This document shows, piece after piece, positions 1 through 11,194 of a stretch of 12,305 nt of DNA. The stretch is from Pseudomonadota bacterium (lineage in GTDB: Bacteria; Pseudomonadota; Gammaproteobacteria; Burkholderiales; Burkholderiaceae). The notes under the pieces are model-generated. The model was not told the origin of the DNA, did no database searches, and saw only the letters and a program-made list of their open reading frames with translations. The first letter of the stretch is position 1. Each line of letters starts with the position of its first letter. Position numbers and translations under genes: made by a program. The stretch lies in NCBI GenBank assembly GCA_021783435.1, contig JAJXUC010000120.1, forward strand, positions 1 through 12,305, in the 5' to 3' direction.

Positions 1-65
1 CGCCCCAAGCCCGGGCCGACCCCCTCGGGGGGTGCGCGCCGGCAGGCGCGCCGGGGGCGCTTCAC
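1..65 (+). repeat. Possible two-hairpin repeat element at the window's 5' edge
   Basis: Two hairpins lie side by side: bases 19-24 pair with 28-33 (accccc / gggggt), and 34-40 pair with 45-51 (gcgcgcc / ggcgcgc, loop ggca). A G-run and a short tail follow. This layout matches the downstream repeats (an accccgc / gcggggt hairpin, then a gcgc hairpin, then ggggg). The segment reads in frame with the acyltransferase but has low-complexity Gly/Ala/Pro composition unlike AT sequence. It is either an in-frame repeat insertion or the edge of a junction between two ORFs. The family assignment is inferred. Confidence 0.4.
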
Positions 66-3000
66 CTCCTTCTCACCGACACCGACACCACCCAACCCGC
101 CACGTTCTGCCTCGAATACGCGCTGGCGCAACGCTGGCTCGCGCGCGGAGCCAGGCCGGCGGCGCTGATCGGCCACAGCGTGGGCGAATTCGTCGCCGCG
201 GTGCTGGCCGGGGTGATGCGGCTGGACGCCGCCGCCCGGCTCGTGGCCCGGCGCGGCGCCCTGATGCAAGCATTGCCTGCAGGCGGGATGCTGTCAGTCA
301 GGCTCCCGATCGAAGACGTGCTTGCGCGCATGCCGGCCACGTTGTCGCTGGCGGCCGAGAACGGCCCTTCGGCCTGCGTCGTCGCCGGCCCGCGCGAGGC
401 CGTCGAGGCCTGGCGCGCCGAGCTGGAGGCCGGCGGGGTGCAGGCACGCGTGCTGCAAACCTCGCACGCCTTCCATTCGTCCATGATGGACCCGGCCCTG
501 GCGCCGTTTGCCGAGGCGGTGAAGGCCGTTGCACTTGCACCGCCGTCCGTGCCCATCATCTCCACCCGGACGGGAACCTGGATGAGCGAGGCCGACGCCA
601 CCAGCGCCGACTACTGGACCCGCCACCTACGCGAACCGGTTCGGTTCTCGCCCGCCATCCGCACGGCGCTCGCGCGCCACGCAGACGCCGCATTCCTGGA
701 GGTCGGCCCGCGCGGCACGCTGTCCACCCTGGCGCGCCAGCATGGTCCCGCCGGCAGCGTGCTGGCCATTCCAAGCCTTGCCGACACCCCCGATGCCGAG
801 GCCGCGCAAATGCTGCTGGCGCAGGGTGCGCTGTGGACCGCAGGCCTTGCACTGACCGCCTCCGCGGCCAACCCCGCCACCGTGCGCCATCGCATCCCCT
901 TGCCCACCTACGCCTTCGAGCGCAAACGTTACTGGGTCGACGCCGCCGCGACGGCGCAGCGCGGCGCGACGGCAAGCGCGCCGGGCCATGCCCAAACCGC
1001 CTCCGCGGCGCCCGCCCTGTCCGACACAGCCTCACCCAGTGCCACGGTGCTGGCCTTCACCCCGCCGCCTCACGTCAACGCCATGTCCACCACCACGCCC
1101 GCACCGACCACCCCGGCCATCCCCGGCAACGCGCCTGCCGCGCGGAAGCTCCAGCTGATCGCACGCCTGCGCGCCTTGTTCGACGACGTGTCCGGCACCG
1201 ACCTCGGCGACACGGACCCCACCATCCCCTTCGTCGAGCTTGGCATCGATTCGCTCACCCTGACCCAGGCGGCGCTGCAGGTCAAACGCGAGTTCAGCGT
1301 CAGCGTCACCTTCCGCCAGTTGATGGAAAGCCTGCGCAGCCTCGACGCCCTGGCCGATCATCTCGATGCGCAATTGCCGCCGGAGCCCACCGCCCAGCCG
1401 CAAGCCGCAACCGTTGCGGCAGCCGCGAGCCCGGCTGCGCAAGCCGTGCCACAGGGATTGGCCATGCCTGCAGCCGCCATGCCGGCCCCCGCCACCAACA
1501 CACCACTGCTGCAACAGGTCATCCAGCAGCAGATGCAGCTCATGGCGCAACAACTCGCGCTGCTGAGCGGGGTTCAGCCCCCGGCACCGCAGCCCGCCAC
1601 ACCGACCCCGGCCGACGCAGCCTCACCCGCCGCTGCCGCGCCGACCGGAACGACCACGGCGGACGCGGCAGGCGCCACCGACGACGTCGGCGTCCAGCGC
1701 TACGACGTGAAAAAAGCCTTCGGCGCCATCGCCCGCATCCACACCCAGGCCAGCCCGCTGACCGAGCGCCAGCGCGCGCGGCTGGACGCCTTCATGCGGC
1801 GTTACGTGGAGCGCACGGCCAAGAGCCGCGCGTACACGGAGCAGCACCGCCAGCACCTGGCCGACCCGCGCGTGGTCAACGGCTTCCGGCCGATGATCAA
1901 GGACATCGTCTACCAGATCGTCGCCGCGCGCAGCAAAGGGTCGCATCTGTGGGACCTGGACGGCAACGACTACGTGGACGTGCTCAGCGGCTTCGGCATG
2001 AGCCTGTTCGGCTGGCAGCCCGACTTCGTGCTGGACGCGGTGCGCAGGCAACTCGACGACGGCTACGACATCGGCCCGCAGCACCCGCTGGCCGGGCCCG
2101 TGGCCGAGCTGATCTGCGAGCTCACCGGCTTCGACCGCGCCGGTCTTTGCAACACCGGCTCCGAGGCCGTCATGGCCGCCGTGCGCATCGCCCGCACCGT
2201 CACCGGCCGCAGCACCGTGGTGCTGTTCACCGGCTCCTACCACGGCACCTTCGACGAAGTGCTGGTGCGCTCCGGGCGCGAGCACAGAGGCATTCCGGCC
2301 GCACCCGGCATCATGCGCGGCATGTTCGGCGACGTGCGCGTGCTCGACTACGGCACGCCCGAGGCGCTGGACTTCATCCGCACGCATGCCGACGACCTCG
2401 CCGCGGTGCTGGTCGAGCCGGTGCAAAGCCGCCGGCCCGAGTTCCAGCCGGTGGACTTCCTCAAGGAGGTGCGCGCCATCACCGAGAAAAGCGGAACCTG
2501 CCTGATCTTCGACGAGGTCATCACCGGCTTCCGCTCCGCGCTGGGCGGCGCGCAGCAGTTGTTCGGCGTGCGCGCCGACCTGGCCAGCTACGGCAAGGTC
2601 ATCGGCGGCGGCATGCCCATCGGCGTCGTCGCCGGCAGGCGCGCATTCATGGACGCGCTCGACGGCGGCGCCTGGCAGTACGGCGACGGCTCCATCCCCA
2701 GCGTGGGCGTCACCTACTTCGCCGGCACCTTCGTGCGGCATCCCCTCGCACTGGCCGCGGCCCACGCCAGCCTGACCCATCTCAAGCAACAAGGCCCCGC
2801 GCTGCAACAGCGGCTCAACGCCGCCACCGCGGCACTTGCCGACGAACTCAGCGCCTTCTGCCGCGAGCATGGCGCGCCACTGGAAATCCGTCATTTCGCC
2901 TCGCTGTGGCGCGTGGCCTGGCTGGAAGACCACCCGCTGCAGGATCTGCTGTTCGCCATGATGCGCAGCCGCGGCGTGCACATCCTCGACAACTTTCCCT

Positions 3001-3245
3001 GCTTCCTCACCACCGCGCACAGCGAAGCCGACATCGCGCACATCGCCGGCGCGTTCAAGGACTCCGTGCGCGAGCTGCAGGAATCCGAATTCCTGCCGCG
3101 CCACAAGTCCCCCGTGTCCGTGGTGTTCGACGCCGCCAAACCCCCGGTACCAGGCGCCCGCCTGGGCAAGGACGCCAGCGGCAAACCCGCCTGGTTCGTG
3201 CCCAACCCGGCCGACCCGGCCAAATACCTGAAGGTGGGAGCATGA
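3..3245 (+). CDS. Type I polyketide synthase, C-terminal part: AT-ACP-aminotransferase (5' partial)
   Basis: The frame is open from the first complete codon, so the start, and any KS domain, lie upstream. Numbering from base 3 (1080 codons): the acyltransferase has GHSVGEF with nucleophile Ser59, and HAFH at 155-158, the motif typical of malonyl-CoA-specific AT domains. The post-AT linker ends in FERKRYW near 305-311. An acyl carrier protein follows (LGIDSL, phosphopantetheine Ser417), then an Ala/Pro/Gln-rich linker with a Gln-rich segment near 502-523. Residues ~565-1030 are a class III PLP aminotransferase of the glutamate-1-semialdehyde type, with DEVITGFR (Asp837) and the PLP lysine Lys865 in YGKVIGGGMP. 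Iturin and mycosubtilin synthases use the same ACP-aminotransferase order to aminate a beta-ketoacyl thioester. The absence of KR, DH or ER here fits a beta-keto substrate. The Pro-rich tail (PPVPGARLGKD...) looks like a linker that would lead into a condensation domain. Domain calls are firm; the substrate is inferred. Confidence 0.93.
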   Translation, partial: PQARADPLGGCAPAGAPGALHLLLTDTDTTQPATFCLEYALAQRWLARGARPAALIGHSVGEFVAAVLAGVMRLDAAARLVARRGALMQALPAGGMLSVRLPIEDVLARMPATLSLAAENGPSACVVAGPREAVEAWRAELEAGGVQARVLQTSHAFHSSMMDPALAPFAEAVKAVALAPPSVPIISTRTGTWMSEADATSADYWTRHLREPVRFSPAIRTALARHADAAFLEVGPRGTLSTLARQHGPAGSVLAIPSLADTPDAEAAQMLLAQGALWTAGLALTASAANPATVRHRIPLPTYAFERKRYWVDAAATAQRGATASAPGHAQTASAAPALSDTASPSATVLAFTPPPHVNAMSTTTPAPTTPAIPGNAPAARKLQLIARLRALFDDVSGTDLGDTDPTIPFVELGIDSLTLTQAALQVKREFSVSVTFRQLMESLRSLDALADHLDAQLPPEPTAQPQAATVAAAASPAAQAVPQGLAMPAAAMPAPATNTPLLQQVIQQQMQLMAQQLALLSGVQPPAPQPATPTPADAASPAAAAPTGTTTADAAGATDDVGVQRYDVKKAFGAIARIHTQASPLTERQRARLDAFMRRYVERTAKSRAYTEQHRQHLADPRVVNGFRPMIKDIVYQIVAARSKGSHLWDLDGNDYVDVLSGFGMSLFGWQPDFVLDAVRRQLDDGYDIGPQHPLAGPVAELICELTGFDRAGLCNTGSEAVMAAVRIARTVTGRSTVVLFTGSYHGTFDEVLVRSGREHRGIPAAPGIMRGMFGDVRVLDYGTPEALDFIRTHADDLAAVLVEPVQSRRPEFQPVDFLKEVRAITEKSGTCLIFDEVITGFRSALGGAQQLFGVRADLASYGKVIGGGMPIGVVAGRRAFMDALDGGAWQYGDGSIPSVGVTYFAGTFVRHPLALAAAHASLTHLKQQGPALQQRLNAATAALADELSAFCREHGAPLEIRHFASLWRVAWLEDHPLQDLLFAMMRSRGVHILDNFPCFLTTAHSEADIAHIAGAFKDSVRELQESEFLPRHKSPVSVVFDAAKPPVPGARLGKDASGKPAWFVPNPADPAKYLKVGA
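171..960 (+). other. PKS acyltransferase domain (malonyl-type motifs)
   Basis: The block runs from the GHSVGEF nucleophile elbow through the second catalytic motif, TSHAFHSSMMDP, with its His at codon 158, to the conserved post-AT sequence ending FERKRYW. HAFH is the malonyl-CoA signature of type I AT domains, whereas methylmalonyl-specific domains usually have YASH. The conserved TTQPATFCLEYALA stretch just before GHS (bases ~87-130) is also present. The usual N-terminal GQGSQ motif is not in the window. It may lie upstream, but the first ~65 bases look repeat-like rather than like AT sequence. Confidence 0.85.
1150..1370 (+). other. Acyl carrier protein domain of the PKS
   Basis: This is a single carrier domain of about 75 residues with ELGIDSLTLTQ. 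The serine codon at 1251-1253 is the expected site for the 4'-phosphopantetheine arm, probably added by the Sfp-type transferase encoded downstream in the same operon. It sits directly before the low-complexity linker that leads to the aminotransferase, so it should present the acyl chain to that domain. Confidence 0.88.
1700..3100 (+). other. Integrated PLP-dependent aminotransferase domain (GSA type)
   Basis: The domain begins near YDVKKAFG and has the class III / glutamate-1-semialdehyde aminomutase landmarks: LWDLDGNDYVDVLSGFG, a cofactor-phosphate segment NTGSEAVMAA, FTGSYHGTFDE, DEVITGFR, and the Schiff-base lysine in SYGKVIGGGMPIG. All expected catalytic residues are present, so it should be active. 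Fusion to a PKS carrier makes it a candidate for installing a beta-amine on a carrier-bound chain. The amino donor cannot be read from the sequence. Confidence 0.88.
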
Positions 3246-3477
3246 GTCCGCTGCACGGCCGCCCGAAAGCGGACGCATTCCCGCCTGGCGGGACGGCGCG
3301 AAGCGCCAGGGTGCCCACCCCCGTTCCGCTGCACGGCCGTCCGAAAGCAGACGCATTCCCCGCCCGGCCTGGTCGCGCGCAGCGCGGGGGTGCGCACATG
3401 AGCCCATCGCACGGCCGCCCGAAGATGGGCGAAACCCCGCATGGCGGGGTCGCGCGCAGCGCGGGGGTGCACACACA
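3242..3477 (+). repeat. Three tandem ~79-bp hairpin repeats between PKS and NRPS genes
   Basis: There are three imperfect units of 78, 78 and 80 bases (starting 3242, 3320, 3398). Each contains the core ccgctgcacggccgyccgaaa or a variant. Unit 1 carries hairpins tcccgcc/ggcggga and ggcgc-gaa-gcgcc. Unit 3 carries accccgc-atg-gcggggt, followed by cgcg-cag-cgcg. In unit 2 the first hairpin is degraded. ATGAG stands at 3242, 3398 and 3478, so it flanks units 1+2 and unit 3 like a 5-bp duplicated site. The array separates two genes that would otherwise overlap by ATGA. It resembles dispersed REP-like extragenic elements; no transposase is present. Copies elsewhere in the genome are expected but cannot be seen here. 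Confidence 0.85.

Positions 3478-3481
<4 letters not shown>
3242..3481 (+). CDS. Repeat-encoded small ORF, 79 codons, coupled at both ends
   Basis: The three repeats form one continuous frame that starts with ATG overlapping the PKS stop (ATGA at 3242-3245) and ends with TGA overlapping the NRPS start (ATGA at 3478-3481). A plausible ribosome site, AAGG at 3231-3234, lies seven bases before its ATG. The peptide is three variants of M/P-x-P-x-HGRPK followed by Gly/Ala/Arg-rich sequence. No known domain is recognised, and the composition follows the DNA repeat rather than a selected protein. It may not be a functional protein. Its translation could carry ribosomes across the repeats to the NRPS start, which has no good Shine-Dalgarno of its own. 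Low confidence as a gene; the open frame and the overlaps are directly visible. Confidence 0.3.
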
Positions 3482-8523
<5,042 letters not shown>

Positions 8524-8526
8524 GCC

Positions 8527-8534
8527 AAAGGGAG
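8527..8534 (+). promoter_or_regulatory. Ribosome binding site setting the phosphopantetheinyl transferase start
   Basis: AAAGGGAG ends six bases before ATG 8541. This strong Shine-Dalgarno favours that ATG over the in-frame TTG at 8520, which overlaps the NRPS stop but has no purine-rich site upstream. Confidence 0.75.
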
Positions 8535-8540
8535 ACCATC

Positions 8541-9395
8541 ATGTTGACCACGCCCATGCTCGAACCCCATGCGCAGCGCTGGCTGCGTGCACGCGGCAAT
8601 GCGCCGTATGGGCCTGCGGCGCACACGCCCGCGCAGACTGCACAGGCCTTGCGCGAACGTGCGCCAGGCAGCCGCAACCCGACTCTGCAACGCCCGCAAG
8701 GCCGCGACGTGCATGTGTGGCACATCGACCTGCGCGACATGGGCACCGACGCGGTGAACCTGCTCGACGCCGCGGAGATCGCGCGTGCCCAGCGCTTCGT
8801 CTACGCGCACGACTGGCGCCGCTATGTGGCCGCGCATGCCTGGCTGCGGCGCATCCTGGGTGCCTACCTCGGCATGGCACCCCAGCATCTGCGCTTCGGC
8901 ACCGGCGCGCATGGCAAACCCATGCTCGCGCATCAGCACATGAACGGCGATGCACCGCTGCGTTTCAACATGAGCCACAGCAAGGACATCGCGCTGATCG
9001 CCGTCACCTCGGGGCCCGAAGTCGGAGTGGACATCGAAGCCCTGCGCGACGACCTTCCGGGCCCCGATCTGGCCGCCGGCGTGCTCAGCGCCGGCGAGCT
9101 CGACGAACTTGCGCGATGCGCCCCGCAAGACCATCCCGCGGCCTTCGTCGGCTGCTGGGCGCGCAAGGAGGCCTGCCTCAAGGCGCTGGGCGTCGGCCTC
9201 GGCCTGGAACCCCGCGCGCTCAGCGTGGGGCTCTCGGCGCAGCGCATGACGTTGCAGTTGGACAGCGGCGAGACCCCTGTCGACCTGACCCCCCTGCCGT
9301 GTCCGGCCGGCTACGCCGCGGCGCTGGCCGTGGTCGGCGGTTTCGCGCGCATCGCGCGCCAGGACACGGCGCTGGTCTGGGAGGGCATGTCTTGA
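8541..9395 (+). CDS. 4'-phosphopantetheinyl transferase, Sfp type
   Basis: The product (284 residues) should convert apo carrier domains to holo form by moving phosphopantetheine from CoA to the carrier serines. The substrates at hand are the ACP and the two T domains of the preceding genes. Family motifs from this start: FNMSHSKD with His146; the magnesium-binding VGVDIE with Asp164 and Glu166; and the WxxKEAxxK helix with Trp206, Lys209, Glu210 and Lys214. It is somewhat longer than Sfp itself because of an N-terminal extension of about 60 residues before the conserved core. It starts 17 bases after the NRPS stop, so it is almost certainly co-transcribed. Its stop codon overlaps a possible TTG start of the next gene. 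All key residues are present, so it should be active. Confidence 0.94.
   Translation: MLTTPMLEPHAQRWLRARGNAPYGPAAHTPAQTAQALRERAPGSRNPTLQRPQGRDVHVWHIDLRDMGTDAVNLLDAAEIARAQRFVYAHDWRRYVAAHAWLRRILGAYLGMAPQHLRFGTGAHGKPMLAHQHMNGDAPLRFNMSHSKDIALIAVTSGPEVGVDIEALRDDLPGPDLAAGVLSAGELDELARCAPQDHPAAFVGCWARKEACLKALGVGLGLEPRALSVGLSAQRMTLQLDSGETPVDLTPLPCPAGYAAALAVVGGFARIARQDTALVWEGMS
9380..9384 (+). promoter_or_regulatory. Shine-Dalgarno GGAGG favouring a TTG start for the first hydrolase
   Basis: GGAGG lies seven bases before TTG 9392, which overlaps the transferase stop as TTGA. It lies sixteen bases before ATG 9401, the next in-frame start. Spacing therefore favours TTG; ATG would shorten the protein by three residues. 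Confidence 0.5.
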
Positions 9396-10216
9396 CCCCG
9401 ATGCGCTTCTCCAATGGTGCGCGCGAACTGTTCGGCCTGCACCTCGAACCGCGCGCCGCCACGGCGCGCGGCCACGCGGTGCTGTTGTGCAACCCATTCG
9501 GGCAGGAGGCCATCCGCGCCCACCGCCTTTACCGCGTGCTGGGTGATCGCCTGGCGGCCGCCGGCTTCGACGTGCTGCGCTTCGACTACTACGGCAGCGG
9601 GGACTCGGGCGGCGAGGACGCCGACTTCGACCTCGACGGCAGCATCGCCGACACCGTGGCCGCGGGACACCTGCTGCTGCAACGCAGCGGAGCCCAACGC
9701 CTGTCCTGCATCGGGCTGCGGCTGGGGGGCAACATCGCCCTGGCGGCGAGCGAGGCCTGGCCCACTCCAGCAACTCTTGTCGCCATGCTAGAGCCTGTTC
9801 CGGACGGCACAACCTACCTCGATGAATTGTTTCGGGCTAACGAACAGGCGCTAGCCCGCGCTTTTGGTGCGCGTTGGCTTATTGATGCAGGGCTTCGTCA
9901 ATTTAATATCCCAATACCTAGGCACGAGTCTCTTGGTTTCACCTTAACCGGGAATCTTCAAACTCAGATATCCAATATTACGACATCACAGCCATGGCGT
10001 GGAAAATGCACCAAGCTTATAATTTTTACTGAATTTCAAGATATTTTTAACACATTAATTAAGCTGCGAAACCACAATAGAATTATCAAAGCAGAGATTT
10101 CCGCGCCCGAATCCAATATCAATTGGGCAACAAACGGCGCCATTAGGGAGTCCATTGTCCCGATGCCCTTAGTATCAAGGCTCCACAAGGAATTAGCAGG
10201 TCTATCAAATGCGTGA
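9392..10216 (+). CDS. Alpha/beta hydrolase with Arg at the nucleophile elbow
   Basis: The protein has 274 residues (271 if ATG 9401 is used). The N-terminal half shows the fold clearly: LFGLHLEP, an oxyanion-type segment LLCNPFGQEAIRAHR, a strand FDVLRFDYYGSGDSGG, and an elbow CIGLRLGGNIAL. The elbow normally reads G-x-S-x-G; here Arg110 occupies the Ser position. A similar GLRLG elbow is, as I recall, a feature of the hydrolase-2 family found beside exosortase A (PEP-CTERM) exopolysaccharide loci, so this may be a relative rather than a damaged gene. The end (INWATNGAIRESIVP) keeps a family-like C-terminus. Base composition changes sharply near codon 130: the first part is GC-rich like the synthase genes and the rest is AT-rich. 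It could act in release or editing of the product, but the missing Ser makes ordinary thioesterase chemistry doubtful. Confidence 0.85.
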   Translation: MTPMRFSNGARELFGLHLEPRAATARGHAVLLCNPFGQEAIRAHRLYRVLGDRLAAAGFDVLRFDYYGSGDSGGEDADFDLDGSIADTVAAGHLLLQRSGAQRLSCIGLRLGGNIALAASEAWPTPATLVAMLEPVPDGTTYLDELFRANEQALARAFGARWLIDAGLRQFNIPIPRHESLGFTLTGNLQTQISNITTSQPWRGKCTKLIIFTEFQDIFNTLIKLRNHNRIIKAEISAPESNINWATNGAIRESIVPMPLVSRLHKELAGLSNA

Positions 10217-11144
10217 AATTTCTTTGGCCTTTGGCCCCAACCGATCATTGGTTGGCACATTAACATTACCCTTTTCTTTGAATACATCAATAGTTCCAGC
10301 GCTAGGGCTTGTGTTATTTAACTCAGGGGTCGTCCATCGCATAGGTGTTCATCGAATCAATGTGAAACTAGCGCGGAGGCTTGCGAAGCATGGCATTCCA
10401 TCTATACGCTTCGACCTACAAGGGTCTGGTGACAGCCTGCGTTCAGAGGTTGGCTCGGATTATGAAAAACAGACCGTTTTCGATATACGTGCCGCGATTG
10501 ATTGCCTACAATTTTCCACGAACATTCAGTCTTTTGCAGTGCTAGGCTTCTGTTCAGGCGGCATGCCAACTTTTTTGGCCGCTCATATTGATTTTCGCAT
10601 TCAATCCATCATTCTCTTCGATGCTTTTGATTTACAAACAAAAAAGCAACGTGTACGGTTTTTATGGACACGCCTTCGCGCCCACGGAATGGGTTTGAGA
10701 GCATTATTATTATATCTTCAACGTTCAGCAAGACTTGCCACTGTGCCACTGAACTTCATAAAGCTATTATTTACGCATGATCTTCATGCAACAGGGAATA
10801 GCCATGAAAGCAAGGTCGTGAATAGAAATTTTTTAACAGGCCTGCACCAACTCGCGGATAATGGAGTTAATATAATTATAATGCATGCTGGCGGAGATTT
10901 CAGTTCAGTTAATTACGAAGGACAGTTTAAAGATGCGATACATGATTTATTCGTAGCCGACAAAATGCACTTTCACCTTCTCGCGGCCAGTGATCATGAA
11001 GTTACATCCACGTCTTCGCAGAAGATTTTCATTGATTTTATTTGCACCCAGCTATTGGGGCTGCCATCGCACCGAATGATGGAATCTACAAACCTAGAGC
11101 CATTAACATCATCCCCAACACCCAAGGATTCCCATTTGGCGTGA
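10209..11144 (+). CDS. Alpha/beta hydrolase with Cys at the nucleophile elbow
   Basis: The protein has 311 residues, and its ATG overlaps the end of the preceding hydrolase by eight bases, implying translational coupling. Fold landmarks: LFNSGVVHRIGVHR (oxyanion region), IPSIRFDLQGSGDS, an elbow LGFCSGGMP with Cys115 where serine is usual, a plausible acid Asp230 in HAGGDF, and His263 in ASDHEVTS. A Cys-Asp-His triad would resemble dienelactone hydrolase (elbow GYCLGG). The N-terminal pattern also recalls the exosortase-A-associated hydrolase-1 group; that is a resemblance from memory. No signal peptide is seen. The gene lies wholly within the AT-rich island and uses many A/T-ending codons. 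The last ~25 residues are Ser/Thr/Pro-rich and unlike the core. A role as acyl-thioesterase or transferase acting on the NRPS product is inference from position. Confidence 0.85.
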   Translation: MREISLAFGPNRSLVGTLTLPFSLNTSIVPALGLVLFNSGVVHRIGVHRINVKLARRLAKHGIPSIRFDLQGSGDSLRSEVGSDYEKQTVFDIRAAIDCLQFSTNIQSFAVLGFCSGGMPTFLAAHIDFRIQSIILFDAFDLQTKKQRVRFLWTRLRAHGMGLRALLLYLQRSARLATVPLNFIKLLFTHDLHATGNSHESKVVNRNFLTGLHQLADNGVNIIIMHAGGDFSSVNYEGQFKDAIHDLFVADKMHFHLLAASDHEVTSTSSQKIFIDFICTQLLGLPSHRMMESTNLEPLTSSPTPKDSHLA

Positions 11145-11145
11145 A

Positions 11146-11174
11146 TTGCGCGATTGATAATTATTTTTTATAGA
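11146..11174 (+). promoter_or_regulatory. Candidate sigma-70-type promoter before the glycosyltransferase
   Basis: TTGCGC (11146-11151) and TATAGA (11169-11174) are separated by 17 bases. They lie in the short AT-rich gap after the second hydrolase stop. Each hexamer only partly matches consensus, and AT-rich DNA yields such matches by chance. If real, transcription would begin around 11181, which fits a glycosyltransferase start at 11195 or 11216 rather than 11174. Confidence 0.25.
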
Positions 11175-11194
11175 TGAAAGGTATAGAAACGACG

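Noticed and set aside
3242..3477. A CRISPR array or a rho-independent terminator
   Set aside because: There are only three adjoining units, with no unique spacers between them. The hairpins are not followed by a T-run, and the flanking genes overlap in coupling style, so transcription is expected to continue.
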